Positions 25,812-33,354 of a stretch of 64,000 nt of DNA are shown in pieces. Numbering within the stretch: the first letter of the stretch is position 1; every line of letters begins with the position of its first letter. The stretch covers positions 5,152,001 through 5,216,000 of the forward strand of contig NZ_CP135275.1 of assembly GCF_032302195.1 (NCBI RefSeq), in the 5' to 3' direction. The position numbers and the translations under genes are program-made. The notes beneath the pieces were generated by a model. That model saw only the letters and a program-made list of their open reading frames with translations. It did not search any database and was not told the DNA's origin. Origin of the DNA: Paenibacillus sp. MMS20-IR301. GTDB taxonomy: Bacteria; Bacillota; Bacilli; Paenibacillales; Paenibacillaceae.

Positions 25812-26609
25812 TCATCTCAGCCGTCTGCGGATCTCGCGGACAAGCTGCTCTTTCTCGGATACGGGCAGCCATTCTACCAGCCTTGCCGCTGCTACCGGCA
25901 ATACCCAGGGATTAATGTCCTTCATGGATAATCCCGATAACCGCAAATATTCCCGCAGGTACTGGCTGGTCATCCGCTTCCTGGCGATTCCGAGGAACAG
26001 CTTGCTGAAGAATGAGGCATGCTTAGGTACGGCTCCTATGCTGAACATAATCAGGGTCCGTGCAGCATCAGCCGCCGGCTCTCCTGGAACAGCAGTCATC
26101 CAGTCAATAATCCACAGCCTGTCATCCTTCAGTACATTGTCCGGATGGAAATCCCCGTGACACAGCTTATTCCCGTCCGGGAGCAGTCTCAGCTGTGACA
26201 GGATCTTCGACTTCTCGTCCATATCCAGCATTGGAGCTGCTATAATATTCTGCGCAAGCCGCTTCTTCTGTTCTCCGTCCTCCCCGATACCCTCAAGCTG
26301 ATGAAGGCTGTGGTGCAGAGCCGCCATCTGCCTCCCGCAGCTGGCAATAAGCCACGGCTTCGCACCGATCAGCTTCAGCAGCGAAGGCCCATGGATCTGC
26401 TGATAGACAATGCCCTGCCTGCCTTCCGCCGTAATCTGCCCGTAAGTCTTCGGGGTACTTACGCCTTGTTCATATACAAAGTTGCTTATACGGTATTCCC
26501 AGTCCACATGATGCCCGGGGACCTCCTCCCGGTAGAGCTTAAGAATTCTTCCTTCCCCGTACTCCAGAACCTCCGCCGTCCGGCCTTCCCCGATTACGTT
26601 CCCTAACAG
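25812..26609 (-). CDS. Aminoglycoside-phosphotransferase-like kinase, apparent CTG start
   Basis: A kinase-fold protein with the catalytic loop LCHGDFHPDNVL and metal-binding WIIDWMTAVPG (Brenner and DFG-equivalent motifs). The ATG/GTG-initiated frame starts at 26507 (GTG) and lacks the nucleotide loop. The same frame is open upstream and encodes GNVIGEGRTAEVLEYGEGRI followed by LKLYREE, exactly the missing glycine-rich loop and ATP-binding lysine. The only usual-type start in that extension is CTG at 26609, 16 nt after the stop of the upstream gene and preceded by AAGGAAGAGG. Its length then is about 265 residues. The substrate is unknown. Confidence 0.78.
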   Translation of the reverse strand: MLGNVIGEGRTAEVLEYGEGRILKLYREEVPGHHVDWEYRISNFVYEQGVSTPKTYGQITAEGRQGIVYQQIHGPSLLKLIGAKPWLIASCGRQMAALHHSLHQLEGIGEDGEQKKRLAQNIIAAPMLDMDEKSKILSQLRLLPDGNKLCHGDFHPDNVLKDDRLWIIDWMTAVPGEPAADAARTLIMFSIGAVPKHASFFSKLFLGIARKRMTSQYLREYLRLSGLSMKDINPWVLPVAAARLVEWLPVSEKEQLVREIRRRLR

Positions 26610-26625
26610 CCTGCTCGCCTCTTCC

Positions 26626-26922
26626 TTACTCCAGATTGACCCGGGTGAAGTGCTCCACTACCGGGAACGGACTGTAATAATGATGCAATAGCGCCTTCCA
26701 CTGCTGATACTGGGCCGATTCCCGGAAGCCGGTCGTATGGTCCTCCAGGCTGCGCCACCAGACGAGCAGCAGGTATTTATGCTCATCCTCGATACAGTGC
26801 TGCAGCTCATGCCCCAAATATCCCTCGATAGAGGAGATCAGCGGCGAGGCTTCCCTGAAGCTCTGTTCAAACTCCCCCGCCAGCCCCGGCTTCACCTGCA
26901 GCATTGCCGCTTCCATAATCAT
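26626..26922 (-). CDS. Antibiotic-biosynthesis-monooxygenase (ABM) domain protein
   Basis: A 98-residue ferredoxin-like alpha/beta barrel protein of the ABM superfamily. It is recognised from EAAMLQVKPGLAGEFEQSFREA and KYLLLVWWRSLEDHTTGFRESAQYQQWK. Members include small quinol monooxygenases and haem-degrading enzymes; no haem ligand or specific activity can be assigned. AAAGGAGAG precedes the ATG. It sits in a compact minus-strand run between a hydrolase and the kinase-like gene. Confidence 0.8.
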   Translation of the reverse strand: MIMEAAMLQVKPGLAGEFEQSFREASPLISSIEGYLGHELQHCIEDEHKYLLLVWWRSLEDHTTGFRESAQYQQWKALLHHYYSPFPVVEHFTRVNLE

Positions 26923-26944
26923 TATTCTTTCTCTCCTTTACGGC

Positions 26945-27571
26945 TTATTCCTCCAGTGAATCCCGGAAAAACTCATGATAGAAGTTGATAACTACCAGCA
27001 GCACAGCCAGCGATTCATTGACACTGCCTACCTCCAGCGAATGATTGGCATCATCAATCCGGTATACGCGCATCTGCTTCAGGCCGCCAAGCTCAGCAGA
27101 ATGCTGCTCAGTGAACAGCGGATCGCTTCCGCCGTAAATAACGCTGCCCCGGCTCTGCTTCATATAAGGAAGCCCGTCTGCCGTGGGTGTGAGGAACAGG
27201 TGGGAGATTTTTTTACCTGTGCCGGCCTCTTCCGCCACCTTGCCTGCAATAACCGCCCCCATGCTTTTGCTGATGAACAGCAGCCTCTCGTATTCAGGAA
27301 GCGAAGCCAGCGCCACCCTGCACTCTGCGGCAACAATATCCATCTCCTCACGCTTGAAGGCCGCCCTTGCACTCTGATAGCCGTATTCCAGCAGCAGCAG
27401 GTCACAGCCGTATTCCCGGGCCAGCTTGCCCGCATACTCCAGCAGCGGACGTTCGGCCGAATAGTTTTGTCCCGGGAACACAACGGCCAGCGTCTTTGAG
27501 CCTTGAGAAATATACTTATGTCTTACGTCCCTGCCCCAGTTCGAGGACATCACGATACCTGATACACTCAT
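26945..27571 (-). CDS. Small alpha/beta hydrolase
   Basis: A 208-residue hydrolase-fold protein with AVVFPGQNYSAERPLLEY at the oxyanion side, nucleophile elbow ISKSMGA and a late YGGSDPLF (acid) and DANHSLE (His). It is an unusual elbow (S-K-S-M-G) but the spacing fits. There is no signal peptide and the substrate is unknown. It is first in a likely operon with the ABM, kinase-like and DUF1697 genes (gaps of 22, 16 and 45 bp). Confidence 0.78.
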   Translation of the reverse strand: MSVSGIVMSSNWGRDVRHKYISQGSKTLAVVFPGQNYSAERPLLEYAGKLAREYGCDLLLLEYGYQSARAAFKREEMDIVAAECRVALASLPEYERLLFISKSMGAVIAGKVAEEAGTGKKISHLFLTPTADGLPYMKQSRGSVIYGGSDPLFTEQHSAELGGLKQMRVYRIDDANHSLEVGSVNESLAVLLVVINFYHEFFRDSLEE

Positions 27572-27659
27572 TTGCGTTCACGCCTTTCATCTACCTGTGC
27601 AGCTGCACTCTCTATCTCTCATTATAGCCAACTTCCCAAAAGGTTGGTAATACGAATAA

Positions 27660-27673
27660 CCCCGCAAAGCGGG
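27660..27673 (-). terminator. Short hairpin after gerB
   Basis: CCCCGC AA AGCGGGG-type hairpin, with TTATT following on the minus strand. The stem is short, so termination strength is doubtful. Confidence 0.45.
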
Positions 27674-27735
27674 GCTGGCTCATACGTTGATTCAGTTACT
27701 TCACGGAGACCGCAAAACACTATATTCACCACATG

Positions 27736-28851
27736 CTAAGGCTGCTGTTGATTTGAGGCCGCCTGCCTGCGGCCGGCTCTGCGGGCCAGAAGCTCCGCAA
27801 TAATCCACAGAGTGACCGGGATAAACACCTCGAACGGAAGAGCATACACCTTATAGATGTGATAGGCAAACTCCTGCATCTGCATAATATTAGTGTAGAT
27901 AAAATCCGAAAGATACACCATTATGAGTCCTGTCTGCAGCACAACAGACCGGTAGCTTTTCAGACCAAGCACCTTGCTTAGTCCGTTACAGGTTACATAC
28001 AGGCACAGGCTGACCTTAATGAACAGCGCCGTCACAAAGACTATCGCTGCCGAGCCTTCAATCCGGCTAAGGAAATCGCCAATATTAATCCGGCTGACCG
28101 CCACGTAAGAGGGGAAATACAGGCTGGACAGGATGTCCGGCCCCAGCACAAGTATATTGCGTATCGTAACAATAATAATGATGCCCCCGGCAATCAGCAT
28201 ACCGCTTAGCATTACCCGCTTGGCTGAGCCTTTGGCCGGCAGTCCGTTGAATGCCCCCAGGAAGACCACTATCTCTGCAAAGGGGAAGGTGAAGGCACCG
28301 GCTGTATCTGCAAAAATAGGTCCCCACCCGCCCCCGAGCAGCGGCTTCAGGTGATGATATTCATATCTCGGAATGGACAGCAGCTGAATAACCACGATCA
28401 CTATTAAAGAGAACAGCAGCAGAAATTTCGCACTCCGCCCCAGCACTTCAAGCCCGGCAATGACCACCCAGATGCACAGCAGGCCAATGACCAGCATCGG
28501 GGCAATCATTGGAGTAGAGGTCAGAGCCACCGTCTTGCTGAATTCACCGAAATTCCGCAGCACCAGTGCTCCCAGATGGAGGGCATACCATATATAGAGG
28601 CAGGATAACACGCGCCCCGCGACTCCCCCGAATACTTCAATCAGCATTTCAAACAGATCCTTGCCCGGGAAAAGAACATGGAGCCGCGCGTAGATAAGCA
28701 TGAGCGGGACCGCCAGCGCGATAGCAAAAATCAGCGCAATCCAGCTGCTGTTGCCGGACTCCCCCGACGTTCCCATGAACAGCGAGCTGCCGCTTATAAA
28801 CAATACAACTATGCTGATGGATTGTCCTGCCGGTATAATCTCCTTGCTCAT
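27736..28851 (-). CDS. Spore germinant receptor subunit B (GerAB/GerKB family permease)
   Basis: A 371-residue integral membrane protein of the amino acid-polyamine transporter superfamily with about ten transmembrane segments, typical of GerAB/GerKB. B subunits bind the nutrient germinant in the spore inner membrane. Recognisable parts are the N-terminal ISxxxxxxFISGSSLFM segment and the FAEIVVFLGAFNGLP region. It is the last gene of the ger operon, 27 bp after the small membrane protein gene. The germinant is not predictable. Confidence 0.9.
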   Translation of the reverse strand: MSKEIIPAGQSISIVVLFISGSSLFMGTSGESGNSSWIALIFAIALAVPLMLIYARLHVLFPGKDLFEMLIEVFGGVAGRVLSCLYIWYALHLGALVLRNFGEFSKTVALTSTPMIAPMLVIGLLCIWVVIAGLEVLGRSAKFLLLFSLIVIVVIQLLSIPRYEYHHLKPLLGGGWGPIFADTAGAFTFPFAEIVVFLGAFNGLPAKGSAKRVMLSGMLIAGGIIIIVTIRNILVLGPDILSSLYFPSYVAVSRINIGDFLSRIEGSAAIVFVTALFIKVSLCLYVTCNGLSKVLGLKSYRSVVLQTGLIMVYLSDFIYTNIMQMQEFAYHIYKVYALPFEVFIPVTLWIIAELLARRAGRRQAASNQQQP

Positions 28852-28878
28852 GCGTACCGCCTCCTTCTGGAGCGTGCT

Positions 28879-29082
28879 CTAGTATAGCTTTTTAATCCAA
28901 CTGACAAACAGCGGCGAAGGGCTTGGAATCTCCCAGTGCATGGCCAGGGCAAACGCCAGCGAGAATGAAATCAGGAAGAGTGCAGAGCAGACGAAGAAAT
29001 CCCGCTTCATCCCCCGCTTCAGCAGCCCGTAAGGGTCAAGCACAGCCATAACCCCATACAGGATCACGATAAAAATCAACAT
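28879..29082 (-). CDS. Small two-helix membrane protein, probable germinant receptor D-type subunit
   Basis: A 67-residue protein with two hydrophobic helices (about 1-15 and 29-48), starting 2 nt after the gerC stop codon with GGGGGATTAG as ribosome site. Small two-helix proteins encoded inside ger operons have been described in Bacillus as D subunits that modulate receptor function. The position inside the operon and the topology support this; sequence similarity could not be tested. Confidence 0.72.
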   Translation of the reverse strand: MLIFIVILYGVMAVLDPYGLLKRGMKRDFFVCSALFLISFSLAFALAMHWEIPSPSPLFVSWIKKLY

Positions 29083-29084
29083 GA

Positions 29085-30239
29085 CTAATCCCCCAGTCTG
29101 ATGGCCCGCGATGTTTTGGCTGTACTCTGGATGACCACTTTAGAGCTGACCGTCACATCCATTTCAGCGAATCTTTGCGGCCAGTTCCCTTTGACCTTTT
29201 TCCAGATACCAGGATTGTTCTCATGAATCTTTTCGCCAAAACCACAAATATCAGCATCATACTCCCGCTGAATCTTATGAATAACCGCCAGCAGCTTCTC
29301 CTGCAGATCCCGGCCGGCTCTAGCCTCAATATCATCAATGCTCTCACCTGCCAGGAAGCCGTCAGCGTTCATCACTTCGTCCAGTCCGGTTTTGGTCAGC
29401 GACTTAATCTGAATCTGCAGCTCATCCCCTGCCATGCTGGGCTTTACCTTTGTCTGATTCGAGATCACCTCAAGAGAATAAGCAGGCTTGCCGTGCTTAT
29501 CCTCTACTGCAATTACCCCGCCCTGCAGCGCATTTTTGATTACGAGCATACTCTTGCTCTCTTCCCCGTCCAGCCGGCCGACCATTCTGTCCTTCACGAA
29601 GATGGCGGTTCCCTCCACCTTTTTATACTGGCCACCGTCTCTCTCATGGATGTGCACCATTGGCGCGATTGCACTGTTTCCTGATGTTTCCAGCTTGTCG
29701 ATGAAATCCCAGATTTCCACAACCGGTGCCGAGCTGGTAAATTTCTCGTCCCGCATGATCTGGGCCAGCTCAAAAGATACGATCTCATTATTCTTGCTGT
29801 TCGGCTTGAGAATCTCACGGGCAGTCTTCCCACCTGACACAAAAATAAATACATCCGATCTTGTTTCCGTATCCCGGCTGTACCAGTCCACTACCTTGAC
29901 CAGACCCTCCCTGGCCAGCTCCTCGCTGATAATAATGCATTTGGCATGGCTCCAGAACAGCTTCTTGCCGGTCAGGGAAATCATGTTGCGGACAATTTCG
30001 AACATGGTGTCACCGCTGAGGCTAATGACTTTGACCCCTGCCTCAGCCCTGTCCGTTCCTCCGTTAGTATCCACAATCTCCGCTGTCAGAAGCAGCTTGC
30101 CGTCCGCTTGGTTCCGGTCAATGGCCACGCCGGCCACGATCGACATATCATCAACTTCACTGTAGTTCCAGCAGCCCGGGAGACAGAACAGCAGCAGCAG
30201 GACCACCGGTACAAGCAACAGCCGCCGCTGGTTCTTCAT
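29085..30239 (-). CDS. Spore germinant receptor subunit C (GerAC family lipoprotein)
   Basis: A 384-residue lipoprotein. The signal peptide ends in a lipobox with the modified cysteine at residue 23 (LFCLPGCW), followed by the family-typical NYSEVDDMSIVAGVAIDRN. It is anchored in the outer leaflet of the spore inner membrane and required for receptor function. Its ATG overlaps the gerA stop by 4 bp (ATGA), so translation is coupled. The C-terminal half shows the GerAC domain (EKLLAVIHKIQREYDADICGFGE). Confidence 0.92.
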   Translation of the reverse strand: MKNQRRLLLVPVVLLLLFCLPGCWNYSEVDDMSIVAGVAIDRNQADGKLLLTAEIVDTNGGTDRAEAGVKVISLSGDTMFEIVRNMISLTGKKLFWSHAKCIIISEELAREGLVKVVDWYSRDTETRSDVFIFVSGGKTAREILKPNSKNNEIVSFELAQIMRDEKFTSSAPVVEIWDFIDKLETSGNSAIAPMVHIHERDGGQYKKVEGTAIFVKDRMVGRLDGEESKSMLVIKNALQGGVIAVEDKHGKPAYSLEVISNQTKVKPSMAGDELQIQIKSLTKTGLDEVMNADGFLAGESIDDIEARAGRDLQEKLLAVIHKIQREYDADICGFGEKIHENNPGIWKKVKGNWPQRFAEMDVTVSSKVVIQSTAKTSRAIRLGD

Positions 30240-31783
30240 ATCCGCTTAACCGGCTTGCTGCTCTTCTTCCGCTTCATGTTGCGTGCCCCGATGATCGCCG
30301 GACGCAGGTACATATCCCACCAGGGTGCACGGACTGCAGTATCCTTAATATCCTGCGGCCGGATGGAGCCGACTCCCAGCATATAGGGGACACCGAAGGA
30401 GCGCAGGCTCATCAGATGAACCACCAGTCCAAGCAATCCGAAGAAGTATCCATAGGTTCCCAGGAAAAAAGTACTGGCGAGCAGCCCCAGCCTGACGATA
30501 ATCAGCGGCCCGGTCAGCCTTGGATTCAGCAGGGTTGTAATCCCTGTCAACCCGACAACAATGACCATCGGCGCACTGACAATCCGCGCATCTACAGCCG
30601 CCTGTCCCAGCACAAGCGCCCCAACGATACTGACGGCCTGGCCGATGGAGGTCGGAATCCGTGCCCCCGCTTCGCGCAGCACCTCGAAGATCGTCAGCAT
30701 AATCAGTGCCTCAACCACGGTAGGAAACGGAACAGACAGCCTGGCATTGGCGATGCTTAATAGCAGCAGTGTAGGAACCATTTCCTGTGCATAGGTCACA
30801 AGCGCGACATAGCCGGCCGGGATCGTGATCGACATGAACGCCCCCAGAACCCTGAGCATCCGGTTGAACGAGGCATAATAATAGTTGATATAATAATCCT
30901 CGCTGGCCTGAAAGTTCTCCACAAATACATAGGGCAGCGTTAAAGCAAAGGGGGTACCCTCAATCAGCAGGCCTATTCTGCCCTCCATCATTTTGCTTAC
31001 CAGCGCATCCGGCCGCTCGGTATTGCCGATCATCTCAAACGGGGAATACGGCTCATCCCGGATTAACTCCGCCAGATATCCTGTATCCAGCACATGGTCA
31101 ATCTCTACCCGCTCCAGCCGGCCGTAAAGCTCCTTAAGGATATCGGGAGAGGCCAGACTCTCCATGTAGCAGATACAGGTCTGCGTTTTGGACCGCGTTC
31201 CGACATTCGTGAATACAAATTTCAGATCAGAGTTCTGTATTCTGCGGCGGATCAGTGTCAAATTGACCAGCAGCGATTCGGTGAAGCCCTCCCTTGGCCC
31301 CCTTACCGCTCTTTCCGTCTCAGGCTCCGTTATGGCTCTGGTCTCCCAGCCCTGGGCATTCACAATCAGCGCCCCGGCGTAGCCGTCCAGAAGGAATACC
31401 GTTTTGCCGCTGACAATGGCTCCTACCAGCTCATCCTGATCCGTAGAGACCATAGTATCGCTGATATCAATAACCTCCTTGCGGATGACCTCCATCAGCC
31501 CGGCAGCATCGCTGCAGTCTTCTTCTCTGAACTTATGGCTCATTACCGGCCTCGTGATCCCGTTCTGAATAAGATCCCTGTCGATCATTCCATCCACATA
31601 GACCAGGCCGCAACGGACCGGCAGCTCATTCCTGCTCTCAATCACCCGGACCCGCAAGGTTCCGTCATTGTTAAATATCGTCCGGAAAAGCGCCACCGTA
31701 TCATCGAGCAGGGGACTCAACGGCTGAGTGGACAATACTTTGCCCGCAGGCTTACTGTTCATTGCAGCATTTTTATTCTTCAC
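30236..31783 (-). CDS. Spore germinant receptor subunit A (GerAA/GerKA family)
   Basis: A protein of about 515 residues: a large hydrophilic N-terminal domain, then about five transmembrane segments and a basic tail (GARNMKRKKSSKPVKRI). Family signatures include GLVYVDGMID, EGRIGLLIEGTPFALTLPYVFVENFQASEDYY and REAGARIPTSIGQAVSIVGALVLGQAAV. I prefer the GTG at 31783, which has AGGAG 8 nt upstream, over the GTG at 31792 that overlaps the ribosome site. It is first of the order A-C-D-like-B; expression in the forespore is expected from family knowledge. Confidence 0.93.
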   Translation of the reverse strand: MKNKNAAMNSKPAGKVLSTQPLSPLLDDTVALFRTIFNNDGTLRVRVIESRNELPVRCGLVYVDGMIDRDLIQNGITRPVMSHKFREEDCSDAAGLMEVIRKEVIDISDTMVSTDQDELVGAIVSGKTVFLLDGYAGALIVNAQGWETRAITEPETERAVRGPREGFTESLLVNLTLIRRRIQNSDLKFVFTNVGTRSKTQTCICYMESLASPDILKELYGRLERVEIDHVLDTGYLAELIRDEPYSPFEMIGNTERPDALVSKMMEGRIGLLIEGTPFALTLPYVFVENFQASEDYYINYYYASFNRMLRVLGAFMSITIPAGYVALVTYAQEMVPTLLLLSIANARLSVPFPTVVEALIMLTIFEVLREAGARIPTSIGQAVSIVGALVLGQAAVDARIVSAPMVIVVGLTGITTLLNPRLTGPLIIVRLGLLASTFFLGTYGYFFGLLGLVVHLMSLRSFGVPYMLGVGSIRPQDIKDTAVRAPWWDMYLRPAIIGARNMKRKKSSKPVKRI

Positions 31784-31893
31784 AGCTGTCACTCCTGTCC
31801 GTTCCTATTGATCTGATTATCCCCCGCCGCCCCTTCTCCTATTCGCCATAATTATGCTCCGCAGGAAGAATACAGGCCGCAGTGTATAGCAGA

Positions 31894-31923
31894 AACAGCC
31901 CCCTCTGCCAAGAAGGGGCTGTT
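31894..31923. other. Hairpin in the gerA / ATL divergent region
   Basis: AACAGCCCC pairs with GGGGCTGTT. No upstream gene on either strand ends here, so it is not an obvious terminator; a short T-run (TTTCT) follows on the minus strand. Confidence 0.55.
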
Positions 31924-32017
31924 CAGATTAGCTGGCTGTCAAGCCGAGCTGCTGCGCCTGTACAGCAGATGAAGCCGGCGGCTGTTTTATGTTATCGTAG
32001 AGAGAAAGGAGGGCAAC

Positions 32018-32410
32018 ATGAAGCCATTCACCAAACAAGTTATTCTCATTATCCGGTCTATTCCGGAAGGTTCTGTGATGACCTACGGCGGAATTGCCCG
32101 CGCGGCGGGCAGCCCCAGGGGGGCCAGACAAGTGGTTCGTATCCTGCACTCCATGAGCCGCAAATACAAGCTGCCATGGCACCGGGTCATTAATTCTAAA
32201 GGAATGATTTCACTTACCGAAGATGAATCCGGTTCGCTTCAGCAGCTGTATCTGCTGGGGGAAGGAATCGCTTTTGACGAACGCGGTGTAGTTGACCTTG
32301 CCCGCTACCAGTATGAGCCCGGCCCGGATCTGGATCTGGATTTGGATCTGGAACCGGAAACAGGTGTCAGCCTTGACCCTGAAGATCATTTCCTGCCGCC
32401 CTTCGAATAA
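32018..32410 (+). CDS. Alkyltransferase-like (ATL) DNA repair protein
   Basis: A 130-residue protein with the DNA-binding fold of O6-alkylguanine transferases. The active-site PCHRV is replaced by PWHRV (residues 53-57), which marks the ATL group. ATL proteins bind O6-alkylguanine without repairing it and recruit nucleotide excision repair. The helix with GSPRGARQVVRILHSM is intact. The C-terminus carries an unusual acidic DLDLDLDLEPE run from a GATCTG-like hexamer repeat. AAAGGAGG precedes the ATG. Its 3' end overlaps the convergent membrane protein gene by 25 bp. Confidence 0.92.
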   Translation: MKPFTKQVILIIRSIPEGSVMTYGGIARAAGSPRGARQVVRILHSMSRKYKLPWHRVINSKGMISLTEDESGSLQQLYLLGEGIAFDERGVVDLARYQYEPGPDLDLDLDLEPETGVSLDPEDHFLPPFE

Positions 32411-33087
32411 GCCCGGCGGCTGCCGCTGGCGAGTCCGTTCAGCAGACAATACAGCGTGGCATAGATCACCAGCAGTACAAAGGCGATGAACAGGCTGAAG
32501 AACACCGACTGGCGGTTCAGACTGTCCAGTACCAGCTGGTACAGCTGATGGCGGTCTGTCAGCACATCCCAGCTGTTCAGGCGGTAGACTCTGCCGAGCA
32601 GGACACCGTAGCCGCCCAGCGCGCAGGCAACCAGCACGAAGATCCAGGAGAGCAGCAGATTGCTTTTGCGCAAGATCACATGCTGGAACTGATACAGGGA
32701 GAAGAACCCGGTCAGCCAGCCGCTCCAGGTGAACAGAAGCAGCATGACCAGATCGTACCAGTACCGGCTTTGAATCGCTCCTTCGGCGATATATCTGCTT
32801 TTGCGGACCGTTAAATGCACCAGATCTGTCATAATATAAGGCGCATTCGGAAAAAACAGCAGCCATGCAGCGCCCAGCGGCAGCAGCAGCCATCCGCCAA
32901 TCCGCCGCTTGTCCAGCTCATGTGCCGCCATAGAGATGAAGAATGGTATCCAGGCCAGGAACAGATTCCAGAGCAGAAAGGCATAGAATGAATCCGTCTG
33001 AAGTGAGACTACGCGGTATACAGCAAGTGTGGCCGCTGTCGTGCCTGCCAAAAGTACAAAAACCTTCGAATAATTCAGTTCCTTCAT
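32386..33087 (-). CDS. DUF1361 family membrane protein
   Basis: A membrane protein of about 233 residues with six or seven hydrophobic segments. The motifs LFFPNAPYIMTDLVHL and WSGWLTGFFSLYQFQ are those of the DUF1361 family, whose function is unknown. The ATG at 33087 follows TTAAGGAGATTATCCAAC; the ATG at 33108 lies inside the ribosome site region. The gene is single and its end overlaps the ATL gene. Confidence 0.85.
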   Translation of the reverse strand: MKELNYSKVFVLLAGTTAATLAVYRVVSLQTDSFYAFLLWNLFLAWIPFFISMAAHELDKRRIGGWLLLPLGAAWLLFFPNAPYIMTDLVHLTVRKSRYIAEGAIQSRYWYDLVMLLLFTWSGWLTGFFSLYQFQHVILRKSNLLLSWIFVLVACALGGYGVLLGRVYRLNSWDVLTDRHQLYQLVLDSLNRQSVFFSLFIAFVLLVIYATLYCLLNGLASGSRRAYSKGGRK

Positions 33088-33270
33088 GTTGGATAATCTC
33101 CTTAACATGGTATAGTCCCGCTATGTACATACCTGAAATTCAATTCTCAGCTGTTCTTAAGTATTGTACAAATATGGAACCGCTTCGTCCAATCCGGGTT
33201 GCTGCCGGGACCGGCCGCAAGCCGCAGCCACAGATTGTACAGCACCGCCGCTGTCAGCAGCCATAACCGA

Positions 33271-33307
33271 AATAGAGCATATCTCCGTCCGGGAGATATG
33301 CTCTATT
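33271..33307. terminator. Hairpin between DUF1361 and SulP genes
   Basis: AATAGAGCATATCTCC pairs with GGGAGATATGCTCTATT around a GTCC loop. There is no clear U-run; it probably ends the SulP transcript on the minus strand. Confidence 0.7.
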
Positions 33308-33354
33308 CTTAGGCTTATATTAAATTAAGTCCATTATATGGCCTAACTGCGTGC

